Shown in pieces: positions 34,784 through 43,082 of a stretch of DNA of 64,000 nt (the first letter of the stretch is position 1; each line of letters opens with the position of its first letter). Position numbers and translations under genes: made by a program. The notes under the pieces were generated by a model. The model did not search any database. It saw nothing but the letters and a program-made list of their open reading frames with translations, and was not told the origin of the DNA. The DNA is from Novosphingobium rosa NBRC 15208 (GTDB lineage Bacteria; Pseudomonadota; Alphaproteobacteria; Sphingomonadales; Sphingomonadaceae), in assembly GCF_001598555.1 (NCBI RefSeq), contig NZ_BCZE01000025.1:1-64000 (forward strand), in the 5' to 3' direction.

Positions 34784-35101
34784 ATGACAGCCTATAAAGA
34801 GCCTGGTTTCCAGGACAGGATCGCGGTTGCCACCCGCGCCCGAGAAAGCGCGATCGCCCGTTTGAAAACCAGGCCAGCCACTGATCCGGCCCAGCTGGTC
34901 GCCAAGGCGAAAAAGGCGCGTGAACGCGAAGCGGCCCTGGCCGCCCGTCTGGCCGCCATCGCGGAAGCCCGCCTGCAGGCCAAGGCCGAAAAGCTGGCCA
35001 AGCAGATTGCCCAGGACGTTCCCGCCCCCACGGAGGCCGAACGCAAGGCCATCCGCGATGCACGCTATGCCGCGCGCAAGGCACGCACGTCATCGCACTA
35101 G
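34784..35101 (+). CDS. DUF6481 family protein (copy 2)
   Basis: A 105-residue, Ala/Lys/Arg-rich, mostly helical protein ending in R-D-A-R-Y-A-A-R-K-A-R, the mark of DUF6481. The first 30 residues have the same pattern as the product of 22525-22797. It is followed on the same strand by methyltransferase copy 2, as its paralogue is by copy 1. The strongly charged helix suggests nucleic-acid or membrane-surface binding, but no function is known. Confidence 0.78.
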   Translation: MTAYKEPGFQDRIAVATRARESAIARLKTRPATDPAQLVAKAKKAREREAALAARLAAIAEARLQAKAEKLAKQIAQDVPAPTEAERKAIRDARYAARKARTSSH

Positions 35102-35229
35102 AACACAGCGCCAAGCTTGCTTCGCTCCCTCACCCTTCGACGTCCTCCGGCCCGCCCGACCGCATTTCCCTGCCCGGCCACGACCTGATCGCCACGGCTC
35201 TGGTTCCCGATGGCGGCGAACTGCGGCTG

Positions 35230-35853
35230 GTGCAGCGTGGTCAGGAATTCACCATCCTGCTCGATTGCACCGAGCTGATGAGCACCCGCGCCAGCGCTTC
35301 GGAAGAAGCTCTGGCCACCATGACCTGCGAAAGGCTGGCAGGCCGGCCCACGCTCGATCTGCTGATCGGCGGCTATGGCATGGGCTATACGCTGCGGGCA
35401 GCGCTCGCCGTGCTGGAGGCCGATGCCAGCGTCACCCTGGCCGAGCTGGTGCCCGAGATCATCGCATGGGCGCGCGGCCCCATGGAAAAGCTGACGGCAT
35501 CCTGCCTCGATGATCCACGCGTTGTGCTGGTCACCGAGGATGTCGCCATGCTGATCGATGCCGCACGCGGCGCCTATGACGCCATCCTGCTCGATGTCGA
35601 CAATGGCCCGGAAGGCATCACCCGGCGCGTCAACGATCATCTCTACACGATGGATGGTTTGCACGCGGTCACATCGGCCCTGAAACCGGGAGGCATCCTT
35701 GCCGTATGGTCCGCCTTCCCCGATCCGGCTTTCACCGCGCGCCTGGTGGAAAGCGGCTTTCTGGTGGAGGAAATCATCACCAGCGAGGACAAGGATCATC
35801 GCGGTTCGGAGCACGTAATCTGGTTCGCCAGCCGCCCCGAAAACGAAGGCTGA
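35230..35853 (+). CDS. Spermidine-synthase-like SAM-dependent methyltransferase-fold protein (copy 2)
   Basis: A 207-residue Rossmann protein, paralogue of 21803-22456. It has L-I-G-G-Y-G-M-G-Y-T-L-R (cofactor), A-Y-D-A-I-L-L-D-V-D-N-G-P-E-G (catalytic loop) and L-K-P-G-G-I-L-A-V-W-S. GTG 35230 is the first canonical start in frame, yet codons upstream (L-V-P-D-G-G-E-L-R-L) match copy 1, so the protein may begin earlier from a non-standard codon. It follows the DUF6481 gene by about 130 bp. Substrate unknown. Confidence 0.78.
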   Translation: MQRGQEFTILLDCTELMSTRASASEEALATMTCERLAGRPTLDLLIGGYGMGYTLRAALAVLEADASVTLAELVPEIIAWARGPMEKLTASCLDDPRVVLVTEDVAMLIDAARGAYDAILLDVDNGPEGITRRVNDHLYTMDGLHAVTSALKPGGILAVWSAFPDPAFTARLVESGFLVEEIITSEDKDHRGSEHVIWFASRPENEG

Positions 35854-35910
35854 ACGCCGTTTTCGACAAAGACATGGGGCCTCTGCCCGGCACCCGGAAA
35901 GCATCGCCCC

Positions 35911-35939
35911 TTGACTTTTCCACACCCTGACCGCATATA
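35911..35939 (+). promoter_or_regulatory. Sigma-70-type promoter of the cold-shock gene
   Basis: -35 TTGACT (35911-35916), 17-bp spacer, -10 CATATA (35934-35939). The predicted start near 35946 gives an untranslated leader of about 145 nt, typical of cold-shock mRNAs that change structure with temperature. Confidence 0.65.
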
Positions 35940-36091
35940 GGCTTGGCTAACGTCGCCTGCGACGGAACTTGATTCCCCCCGGATTTGATTCACGGATTTA
36001 ATCCCAAAGGGGCTCTCCTTCCTTTCCCACGCTTCCGGCTCCATCCGCGCTGTTGCGGGTGGGTACTCGTTTTCGTGAAAAGGAAACACCC

Positions 36092-36298
36092 ATGCCTATC
36101 GGCACCGTCAAATTCTTCAACTCCGACAAGGGCTATGGCTTCATCCAGCCCGTCGACGGCGGCGATGACAGCTTCGTCCATATCAGCGCCGTCGAGCGCG
36201 CCGGCATGGCGACGCTCAACAAGGACCAGCGCGTCAGCTACGAGATCGAGACCGATCGTCGCGGCAAGCAGTCCGCCGTCAATCTGGCTTCGGCCTGA
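36092..36298 (+). CDS. Cold-shock protein (CspA family)
   Basis: A 68-residue single cold-shock domain. The RNA-binding motifs K-G-Y-G-F-I-Q (RNP1, residues 13-19) and S-F-V-H-I (RNP2, 27-31) are present. ATG 36092 follows AAAAGGAAACACCC. The family binds single-stranded RNA and DNA and keeps mRNAs unfolded. The long leader and the three hairpins downstream suggest post-transcriptional control. The gene symbol (one of several csp paralogues) cannot be assigned. Confidence 0.92.
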   Translation: MPIGTVKFFNSDKGYGFIQPVDGGDDSFVHISAVERAGMATLNKDQRVSYEIETDRRGKQSAVNLASA

Positions 36299-36308
36299 AC
36301 CCTGTTCG

Positions 36309-36331
36309 CCAAGGCTCGGCGTGAGCCTTGG
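36309..36331 (+). terminator. Hairpin 1 after the cold-shock gene
   Basis: Stem CCAAGGCTC / GAGCCTTGG (9 bp) with a 5-nt loop, 11 bp after the stop. No U-run follows, so termination is likely but not certain. Confidence 0.5.
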
Positions 36332-36344
36332 GAACTGTCCGGCA

Positions 36345-36366
36345 CATCGGGGGCTTCCCCCCGATG
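36345..36366. other. Hairpin 2 after the cold-shock gene
   Basis: Stem CATCGGGGG / CCCCCGATG (9 bp) with a 4-nt loop, 13 bp after hairpin 1. Confidence 0.5.
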
Positions 36367-36372
36367 CGTTGG

Positions 36373-36427
36373 CCCGTGCCCGGCGTGCTTGATCCATCTT
36401 CGGATGTGAATCGCGGCCGGGCACGGG
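36373..36427. other. Hairpin 3 after the cold-shock gene
   Basis: Perfect 12-bp arms CCCGTGCCCGGC / GCCGGGCACGGG around 31 nt that contain a smaller hairpin. It is the third stem-loop within 120 bp. Confidence 0.5.
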
Positions 36428-36531
36428 AAAGCCGCTGCGCAAACGATCGACATGCGATCGAAGCGCTTTCCTCCCCTCTCACCAAAGAGATCATACCGCG
36501 CCAATCGGCGCCCGATTTTTCGAGTAAGTTT

Positions 36532-36666
36532 ATGTATATCCAATTGAAGAACAACCACCTCCCCATCAATCCCATCATCCTGGCGGCGCGGCATCATCCC
36601 GTCGAGCAGCGCGGCGTCCTTTCGCCTGACGAACTGCGCAGGATCGTGGCCGATATGGTCGACTGA
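36532..36666 (+). CDS. Very small hypothetical protein (44 residues)
   Basis: A 44-residue frame from ATG 36532, hydrophobic at first (L-P-I-N-P-I-I-L-A-A-R), then charged (D-E-L-R-R-I-V-A-D-M-V-D). It stands just before two other small genes on the same strand. The open frame continues upstream but shows little protein-like composition. No family is recognised. Confidence 0.42.
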   Translation: MYIQLKNNHLPINPIILAARHHPVEQRGVLSPDELRRIVADMVD

Positions 36667-36707
36667 ATTTCCCAAGGCCATCGCGCCGCGCAGATCCGAG
36701 GATAAGC

Positions 36708-36908
36708 ATGCCGTCACAAAGCGACTTCTATCTGGACTGCGCCGCGCAAAGCCGCCGCGAAGCGGAAGAAACAAACCTGGCCAATGTGCGCGAGATTCGC
36801 CTGAAGGCGGCGGCGGCATGGCAGGCCATGGCAGACCGCACCAAAAGGCTGGAAAAGCATCGCGAACAGCGCGCTCAATCACTTCAGCAGGAAGGTGGAC
36901 ATCCATGA
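36708..36908 (+). CDS. Small hypothetical protein (66 residues)
   Basis: A 66-residue, charged, helical protein (D-F-Y-L-D-C-A-A-Q-S-R-R-E-A-E-E, then K-A-A-A-A-W-Q-A-M-A-D-R). Short proteins of this pattern are common in sphingomonads and have no assigned function. ATG 36708 has GAGGATAAGC before it. Its stop overlaps the next ATG (ATGA), so the two are coupled. Confidence 0.62.
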   Translation: MPSQSDFYLDCAAQSRREAEETNLANVREIRLKAAAAWQAMADRTKRLEKHREQRAQSLQQEGGHP

Positions 36909-37138
36909 ACCGGCCATTTCAACGCCGCGCCCAGGGCCCGACCTTGTCGCGCGAAGCGGCTGACCGGCAGGGGCGCATCCTGAGCGTTGCCATTCAGGCG
37001 CTTGGCGCCGGCGGGGCAATGACCTTCCTCAACGCCCATGACACCAAGCTGGGGGCCAGGCCACTTGATCTGGCCATCGCGACTTCGGAAGGATTTCGCA
37101 AGGTGGAAGCCGCCATTCTGGCTCGTAAGGCCAACTAA
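36905..37138 (+). CDS. Small protein with MbcA/ParS/Xre toxin-binding-like domain (DUF2384-like)
   Basis: A 77-residue protein. The second half (A-M-T-F-L-N, then L-G-A-R-P-L-D-L-A, then F-R-K-V-E-A-A-I) matches the C-terminal toxin-binding domain of Xre/MbcA/ParS antitoxins. The usual DNA-binding N-terminus is absent and no RES-type toxin is adjacent, so this is either a solitary regulator or an orphan of a toxin-antitoxin pair. It is coupled to the preceding 66-residue gene. Confidence 0.58.
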   Translation: MNRPFQRRAQGPTLSREAADRQGRILSVAIQALGAGGAMTFLNAHDTKLGARPLDLAIATSEGFRKVEAAILARKAN

Positions 37139-37268
37139 CCGGAGAGCACAGAAGCCGCCGCAAAAGCTGCAGATTGCCGGACACCTCGACCCACCGGTCA
37201 GCAGGCGCCGGCAAAGCGGTCCTTCATCATTTCAAACGCCAACGCCACAACCTGTCGCTCCTTCGCAT

Positions 37269-38651
37269 TCATCGCAATGCATCACCATCGTCCAGGGTTT
37301 TGATAAAAGCGATGATGTCGCCGATATCCTGCTTGCTCAAAGGTGGTTTCTGCCCCGCCTTCCGGTCGAAAGGAGCATCGGCCACGTCGATGTTGACATG
37401 GTATGGCCGCGGGAGATCGTCATACAGCATGATCCGGCCGGCAGCGTTGCGGGGATAGATCATCGCGGGATTGGTATTGCGCCGATTGTAGAAATTGAGG
37501 ACCTGCTCAAGCGTGTGATAGACGCCATTGTGAAAATAGACCCCGCGCCGCGCCGTATTGCGCAATGTCGGCGTCAAAAACATCCCGCAATATTGCATCT
37601 GCTCCGCCAGATCGCCGCGTATCGGCCCGCATAGGCCAAGATCGATATGATGCGGGTCATGGTTGACTTTCAACTTGCGGTTGCGTGGTACGCCCAGCGC
37701 CTCATATTCCGTATCGGTGAACAAGGGCGGCATGCCGTCACGCCCCGGCGCGCTGACATGGCAGGCCGCGCAATTGCCCTTGGCGGGGTCATTGAACAGG
37801 CGCAACCCGCGCATCTGCGCCGCCGTGAGCCGCGCCTTGCCCTCCAGCCAATGATCATAGCGGCTGTCGAACCGATGGAAGGCGCCGTCCTCGATCTGAT
37901 AGCGCGAGATGGCCGACATGGCCTCGGCAAACAGAAGATCCGGCTTGGCCGCCAGCCCTTCCCCGAACAAAGGTCGCAACACCTCGGCGTAACCGGCACG
38001 CACCAGCCGGGCCGCTGCCTCGGCAACATTGGCATTGGCCATTTCTGCCGGATTCATCATCGGCCCCATGGCCTGATCCATCAGGGAATCCGCGCGCCCA
38101 TCCCAGAAGAGCCCGCCGCTGGGCACCAGAGCCGCCGTGGCTGGCGCCATGCCCGCAGATTTCGTCGAGCGCGTCGCCCCCCGTGCCTGAGCCGCCAGCA
38201 TCTCCAGCGCAACCGGCGCATCATCATCGCCCGCCGGGCCGATGCCAAAGGCCTCCTGCCGATAGAGATAGGCCAGCGAAGGGATCGCGCGCACGCCTTG
38301 CACCGTCATGCTGGCACCGCCGACCTGCATCCTTGTCCCATCCGGCGGGCCAAAGGCATGGGTCGGGCTATGGCATGAGGCGCAGGACTGCCGCCCCGAA
38401 GCCGAGAGGCGCGGATCGCTGAACATCCGCTTGCCGATCAGGGCGAGCGCGCTCAGGGCCTGCTGTGGCGGTCGATGCAGCACGACGGGATGCGGATTGA
38501 GGCCGTCATTCGCCGATGCGCCCGTCGCCGATGTCCCATGCAGGCCCGCTGACAACAGCGCCGCCAGAACAGCAACGACAAGCACCACGCGAGCACCTGC
38601 CCACCCCCGGCGGCCAGGCCCGCCATGACAGGCCGAATGGGCATCAGGCAT
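37269..38651 (-). CDS. Di-haem cytochrome c peroxidase family protein
   Basis: A 460-residue periplasmic protein with two c-type haem motifs, C90-A-S-C-H94 and C294-A-A-C-H298, in the CcpA/MauG arrangement. An N-terminal membrane segment (V-V-L-V-V-A-V-L-A-A-L-L) acts as signal or anchor. The start is ATG 38651; the longer frame upstream runs into the phosphoesterase gene and is rejected. It would reduce peroxide or oxidise a partner using electrons from the respiratory chain. It lies 68 bp after the phosphoesterase, on the same strand. Confidence 0.86.
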   Translation of the reverse strand: MPDAHSACHGGPGRRGWAGARVVLVVAVLAALLSAGLHGTSATGASANDGLNPHPVVLHRPPQQALSALALIGKRMFSDPRLSASGRQSCASCHSPTHAFGPPDGTRMQVGGASMTVQGVRAIPSLAYLYRQEAFGIGPAGDDDAPVALEMLAAQARGATRSTKSAGMAPATAALVPSGGLFWDGRADSLMDQAMGPMMNPAEMANANVAEAAARLVRAGYAEVLRPLFGEGLAAKPDLLFAEAMSAISRYQIEDGAFHRFDSRYDHWLEGKARLTAAQMRGLRLFNDPAKGNCAACHVSAPGRDGMPPLFTDTEYEALGVPRNRKLKVNHDPHHIDLGLCGPIRGDLAEQMQYCGMFLTPTLRNTARRGVYFHNGVYHTLEQVLNFYNRRNTNPAMIYPRNAAGRIMLYDDLPRPYHVNIDVADAPFDRKAGQKPPLSKQDIGDIIAFIKTLDDGDALR

Positions 38652-38719
38652 GCTGGATATCCTGTCAGAAGGCGGCCATCGGCGCCCGGCGCCAAAGCGG
38701 CGCAAGGGGGCCTGGACCA

Positions 38720-40405
38720 TCAGGCCGGAGCGCGAGCCACCACCGTGCCCTGCTGCGGATCGAGGAACAAGGGCTTCAGACGCGGCGACGCCTTGAAGTC
38801 GAACATGGCAAGGATGCTGCCGGCGGTGGCATCCGCCGATCCGCCGCCGATCCGCTGCCCTCCCAGCCAGTTGTCCTCGATGAAGCGGACGACCGAAGCC
38901 TGGGTGATCGGCGTGCTGTCGACGAAGTTGGCCTTCGCATAAGGCGAGATCAGCAGGAAAGGCATGCGCGATCCCGGCCCGCAACGCCCGTTCACAGGCT
39001 TGCCGTCAAGGCCGATGCCCGGCCTGGCGCCGGGGCCGTCGCAATGGCCGGGCCCGGTCAGCTGGTCGAAGGCCGGATCGGCGGACGAGGTGGTGACAGT
39101 GGGCGCCTGATGATCGTACCAGCCATCGGAATCGTCATAAAGCACGAGGATGGCCGTGTTTTTCCAGTCAGGCTGCTGCTGGAGGAAATTGATCGTGCTG
39201 GCATAGAAGGCCTGCTCGTCCAGCGGGTTGGAATTGCCCGGGTGGCCATCCTGAAAGGCCGGCGCCTTGAGATAGCTGACCGAGGGGAAATTGCCCGCCG
39301 CCACCGCCGCGACGAAATCCTTGTAATCGTATTGGTGATGCACCGGGGTGGTCGATCCGGCGGCATCGAGCACGGGCTCGGTCCGCCCGATCATCTCCGG
39401 CGCGCTGGGGCGTGTGTGCTGTGGATTCTGCGTCGAGGCGTAATACTGGAACCAGGCGTGATGCGGCTTGTAATCACGCACCGTCCGGCTGGTGTTGGGC
39501 GACACGGTGCTGCGCGCGCAGCCGGTGGTGCCATTGGCGTTGGTCAGGCTGGTGTCGAAGCCGCCCATGAAGCCGCCCCAGGTGATCCCGGCAAGGTTCA
39601 GCAGATCGCCAATGTTGCGGCCCGCCATCACCACCGGATCCTTGCCGGTGGTGCAGACATCGCCTTTGGGATCGGGATCGCCGATCATGGTGAAGCCGCC
39701 CTGCCCATCCGGGACCGAGCCATTGCCCGAAGCATTGGAGGCGCCATTGGTGGTGCCCGCAACAACGTTCAGCGCCCCCGGGGTCGATGGCCCGAAACTG
39801 TCGGTGAAGGCATTGTCGCTCATCGCGAAATGCTGGGCATAGTTCCACAGCGCGGTGACGGTGTTGCCGTCGAAATAGCCCATGACCTGCGCCGCCGTGC
39901 CGAAAGAGCCCGCCCCCGCCTTGGAACCATGCCCGGTGTTGGCCACGAAAGCGTCCATGCGGCCACCGTTGGAAGCGCGCTGTTCGGGCATATAGGAATG
40001 GTTCTGCCCCGCCGTGTCGAACTGGGCGCGGTCGATGCGGAACGGGTTCATCAGCGAGGGCGCGATGCCTGTCGCCAGATTGGCGGCATTGGTGGTGTTC
40101 GGATTGGCCGTGAGCAAGGCGGGGTTGCTCAGATAGCCATTGACCTGCGGCGTGGCGGGCCGGGCGATGAAAGCGGGCTCGCCGGCGGGATTGGCGGCCT
40201 TGGGATAGGTGCCGAAATAGTGGTCGAACGACTGGTTCTCACCAAAGATGATGACCAGATGCTTGATTGGCGTGGCAGTCGGCAAGGCGTTCTGCATGGA
40301 AACGCCCATGTGGGGCGCCGGGGCTGCCTGAGCCAGACCGCCAAGGCAGGGAGCGAACAGCAAGGTCAAGCAAGTGGCCGCGGCCAGGCGAGTCTTGTTC
40401 AGCAT
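38720..40405 (-). CDS. Secreted phosphoesterase (phospholipase C / acid phosphatase family)
   Basis: A 561-residue protein with signal peptide (L-A-A-A-T-C-L-T-L-L-F-A ending A-Q-A-A). The phosphoesterase signature I-I-F-G-E56-N-Q-S-F-D-H-Y-F-G and the late S-D-G-W-Y-D-H motif belong to the phospholipase C/AcpA family. Substrate may be a phospholipid or other phosphoester; the family does not decide. It is the first gene of a two-gene leftward unit with the di-haem peroxidase, upstream of the LacI gene's end. Confidence 0.87.
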   Translation of the reverse strand: MLNKTRLAAATCLTLLFAPCLGGLAQAAPAPHMGVSMQNALPTATPIKHLVIIFGENQSFDHYFGTYPKAANPAGEPAFIARPATPQVNGYLSNPALLTANPNTTNAANLATGIAPSLMNPFRIDRAQFDTAGQNHSYMPEQRASNGGRMDAFVANTGHGSKAGAGSFGTAAQVMGYFDGNTVTALWNYAQHFAMSDNAFTDSFGPSTPGALNVVAGTTNGASNASGNGSVPDGQGGFTMIGDPDPKGDVCTTGKDPVVMAGRNIGDLLNLAGITWGGFMGGFDTSLTNANGTTGCARSTVSPNTSRTVRDYKPHHAWFQYYASTQNPQHTRPSAPEMIGRTEPVLDAAGSTTPVHHQYDYKDFVAAVAAGNFPSVSYLKAPAFQDGHPGNSNPLDEQAFYASTINFLQQQPDWKNTAILVLYDDSDGWYDHQAPTVTTSSADPAFDQLTGPGHCDGPGARPGIGLDGKPVNGRCGPGSRMPFLLISPYAKANFVDSTPITQASVVRFIEDNWLGGQRIGGGSADATAGSILAMFDFKASPRLKPLFLDPQQGTVVARAPA

Positions 40406-40524
40406 GATATCCTCGGGAGACAGGCTGACGCGCTTTCAGAGAGAACCCCCTCAAACAGGCGCACAAAGCCATGATGACGTTGAAGAACAATGATTGAGAA
40501 ATCCGGCAATTCATTCCGGAACGC

Positions 40525-40544
40525 GACTTTTATATTAAAAAGTC
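40525..40544. promoter_or_regulatory. AT-rich inverted repeat upstream of the phosphoesterase gene
   Basis: Arms GACTTTT / AAAAGTC around 6 bp, in a 130-bp AT-rich stretch about 120 bp before the phosphoesterase start. It may be part of the promoter or an operator. The base composition is unlike the rest of the window. Confidence 0.35.
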
Positions 40545-40597
40545 AAATACATCTGATTTATGACATATTGAATTCAGAAACATTATTTTATCTCAAC

Positions 40598-41626
40598 CTA
40601 TTCATCGATTTTCATCGACTCTCTTTCGATGATCTGCGCAGGAATCCGCCGCACCATGGCATCCTGCCCCTGCTCCCCCAGCCTGCGCGCAAGAAGGTCG
40701 AGAACTTCATCGGCATAGGTGTCCGGATTCTGGCGAAAGGTCGTCAGGCGATAGGCGTCCCACGCCGCCATCGGCACGTCATCGAAACCGATCACCGAAA
40801 AATCCCGCCCGGCCACCATACGCCTCGAGCGCCGGGCCGCATCGATCACGCCAAAAGCGATATGATCGTTGAGGCAGAACAGCCCGTCTGCGATGCCATC
40901 GCTCCCCACCAGTTCCGCGCCCAGCGCATAACCGCCCTCATAATCGGCATAGCCACTGCTGCGCAGCGGGGGCATGGCCCTGACGATGCGCGGCGGAGCA
41001 TGGCCCAGCGCCTCGGCCCCGGCCAGAAAACCGGCGAGGCGGGCGCGCATGCTGAAGGTTTCGCGCGCCGGGGAAACGGCGCAAATGGTGCGGCTGACCT
41101 GCGCCAGCCGACCATAGGCGATGCGCCCGGCCTCGTGATTGTCGGCGCAGATCAGATCCATCCCGGGCTCATCGCGGTTGAAGGCGATGATCGGGATGCC
41201 CGTCCGCTGAGTCGCCTCGACAAAGCTGGCCGGGGGAGAGCCGGAAAGAATGACGACGGCGCTTGAACGCAGGCGCACCACCTGACGCAGCGATTCCTCG
41301 GCGATGGCCGGGGTGGTGCCGATGTTGATCAGCAACGGCGCATAACCCTTGGCGATCAGCCGGTCGGTGATGGCCGGCAGCATCATGCCCATGAAAGGGC
41401 TGCCCAGCGAGGCCGAGACCAGCGACACGATCATGCTGCGATCGTCAAGCAAGCCTCTGGCCAGCATGTTGATTTCATAGCCAAGTTCATGCGCGGAAGC
41501 CAGAACGCGCGCCTTCAGATCGGGCGAGATGCTCGCCCCGTCAGTCAGCGCGCGCGACACGGCCGAACGGGAGACGCCGGCATGTTCGGCAACTTCACGG
41601 GCGCTGACATAGCGCTTCTTACTCAT
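40598..41626 (-). CDS. LacI-family transcriptional regulator
   Basis: A 342-residue LacI protein. The N-terminal helix-turn-helix (residues about 6-27: V-S-A-R-E-V-A-E-H-A-G-V-S-R-S-A-V-S-R-A-L) is followed by a periplasmic-binding-protein-like ligand domain ending in N-P-D-T-Y-A-D-E-V-L-D. ATG 41626 is used; the longer frame to 41662 would include the operator region. Two copies of its likely operator are at 41641 and 42951. LacI proteins mostly bind sugars, so a sugar or sugar-like ligand is the first guess. Confidence 0.88.
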   Translation of the reverse strand: MSKKRYVSAREVAEHAGVSRSAVSRALTDGASISPDLKARVLASAHELGYEINMLARGLLDDRSMIVSLVSASLGSPFMGMMLPAITDRLIAKGYAPLLINIGTTPAIAEESLRQVVRLRSSAVVILSGSPPASFVEATQRTGIPIIAFNRDEPGMDLICADNHEAGRIAYGRLAQVSRTICAVSPARETFSMRARLAGFLAGAEALGHAPPRIVRAMPPLRSSGYADYEGGYALGAELVGSDGIADGLFCLNDHIAFGVIDAARRSRRMVAGRDFSVIGFDDVPMAAWDAYRLTTFRQNPDTYADEVLDLLARRLGEQGQDAMVRRIPAQIIERESMKIDE

Positions 41627-41640
41627 GGGGAACCTCAGTA

Positions 41641-41656
41641 TGCACAGCTGTGCAAA
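41641..41656. promoter_or_regulatory. LacI-type operator 1
   Basis: TGCACAGCTGTGCA (14-bp perfect palindrome, 41641-41654) just upstream of the lacI start at 41626, suggesting autoregulation. Confidence 0.7.
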
Positions 41657-41687
41657 TAACATTAATTCTTCGTAATGCTAGAGAAAA

Positions 41688-42878
41688 TCAGCCGGCGAGC
41701 GTCAAATTTTGCAGATAGGGGCGACTGACGACCCAAAGCGCCAGGGACGAAAGGCCAAACATGCCCAGCAGCTGGAACGCTGTCGGCCAATCCCAGTACT
41801 GGGCGATATACCCGCCAACGAGGGGACTCGCCGCCGTTCCCATGCCTTGCAGCAGCATCACCCAGCTGAAACGCGACCCGGCACGGCCGGATGCGGCGTA
41901 GAGATTGCCGATGATGCCCGCTATGGTCACCATCTGCAGCGCCTCGCTGGCGCCATGCAGCAGTTCGACCGGGAGAATGGCCCAGGGAACCGACAGGAAG
42001 AGAGCGCAGGCGCACCGAACCGGGAGAATGGCGAAGCTGATCGCCAGCACTGTCCAGGGCCCCCACCGGCGCAGTGCCCGCGCCGCCAGCAGCGAGCAGA
42101 CGACCATCGCGATCTGGGCGATCATCGCGATATGCGAGGCCAGCATCGGTCCGCTCAGCTGCCGCTTTTCCGCCAGTTCCAGACTCAGCAGCACATGGAG
42201 CACCGCATTGCCTGTCTGGAAAAGGCCCAGCGCCACGCCCAGAAGGATCAGTTCGACGCCCGGATTGATAGACGGTGGCGGGTTGGATCTGGCAGGAGCC
42301 ATCGCCAACGGGGCGCGCCATACCAGTCCCAGGAGCATGATGAGGTAGATCGCCTCGAAGCCGATCAGCGCGGAAAAGCCGAAGCGGCTGCCGATCACGC
42401 CCGACAGCATCAGGCCAGCCGCCCGCCCTGTATGGCCGAGAGCCTGTGATTGCGCGACCCGATCGGTCAGCCCGTGGGGCGCCATGCCCTCAAGGTTGAG
42501 CACCAGTATGGCGGGCACAACCACCGCCTCGGCCAGCGACATCATCGCCACCGCGCACAACAGCGCCATCACACCATGCGCTTGGATAAGGCAGACCGAT
42601 GCCGCCAGGATCAGCGCCCCGACGATCAGCAGCCACACAGGCTTGCCACGCGTATGGTCGATCAGCAGCCCGCCCGGGACCGTGGCCACGAGATGCACCA
42701 TGCTGCCAAAACCCATCACCATGCCGATCGAGGCAGGATCAAGCCCGCGTTCGTGGAGGAACAGCGACAGAAAGGGCATGAAGCCGCTGCGCAGCAGGGC
42801 CGTCGCCAGATTGATCTGGTGGACTCGCGAAGGCCCCCGAAGGGTGGAGAACAGGGCAGGGCGAGCGATGGCGGGCAC
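41688..42878 (-). CDS. MFS transporter
   Basis: A 396-residue inner-membrane carrier with 12 predicted helices, including the G-S-M-V-H-L-V-A-T-V-P-G-G-L-L-I-D-H-T-R-G-K-P loop between helices 2 and 3. The start GTG 42878 is the first fitting codon. It lies upstream of lacI on the same strand (61 bp) and is divergent from the beta-propeller gene at 43083, sharing the LacI-type operator at 42951. It probably exports or imports a small solute linked to the TonB receptor at 44224. Confidence 0.82.
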   Translation of the reverse strand: MPAIARPALFSTLRGPSRVHQINLATALLRSGFMPFLSLFLHERGLDPASIGMVMGFGSMVHLVATVPGGLLIDHTRGKPVWLLIVGALILAASVCLIQAHGVMALLCAVAMMSLAEAVVVPAILVLNLEGMAPHGLTDRVAQSQALGHTGRAAGLMLSGVIGSRFGFSALIGFEAIYLIMLLGLVWRAPLAMAPARSNPPPSINPGVELILLGVALGLFQTGNAVLHVLLSLELAEKRQLSGPMLASHIAMIAQIAMVVCSLLAARALRRWGPWTVLAISFAILPVRCACALFLSVPWAILPVELLHGASEALQMVTIAGIIGNLYAASGRAGSRFSWVMLLQGMGTAASPLVGGYIAQYWDWPTAFQLLGMFGLSSLALWVVSRPYLQNLTLAG

Positions 42879-42950
42879 CGGCGCTGGTTAGAGCCATAAA
42901 ATGACAGACCCCGTTCAGCTTGTAACAACACCGTCACGACTCACCCCTAT

Positions 42951-42966
42951 TTGCACAGCTGTGCAA
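42951..42966. promoter_or_regulatory. LacI-type operator 2
   Basis: TTGCACAGCTGTGCAA, perfect 16-bp palindrome identical in its core to operator 1. It lies in the 204-bp gap between the divergent MFS gene (42878) and beta-propeller gene (43083), so it can control both. Confidence 0.75.
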
Positions 42967-43082
42967 GAGGCCACATGCGGCCCGGCGCATCATCCCTATC
43001 CATGGCCGATGCGATCCATGCCCCACAGGTTCGGGGCAGGTCGGGGACAGCCAATCGCCGTTGATTTTCTGGAGATCTTCTC

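Noticed and set aside
34784-35853. Fusion of DUF6481 and methyltransferase by programmed frameshift
   Set aside because: The frames are adjacent and open, but I find no slippery heptamer; re-initiation or an unusual start is simpler.
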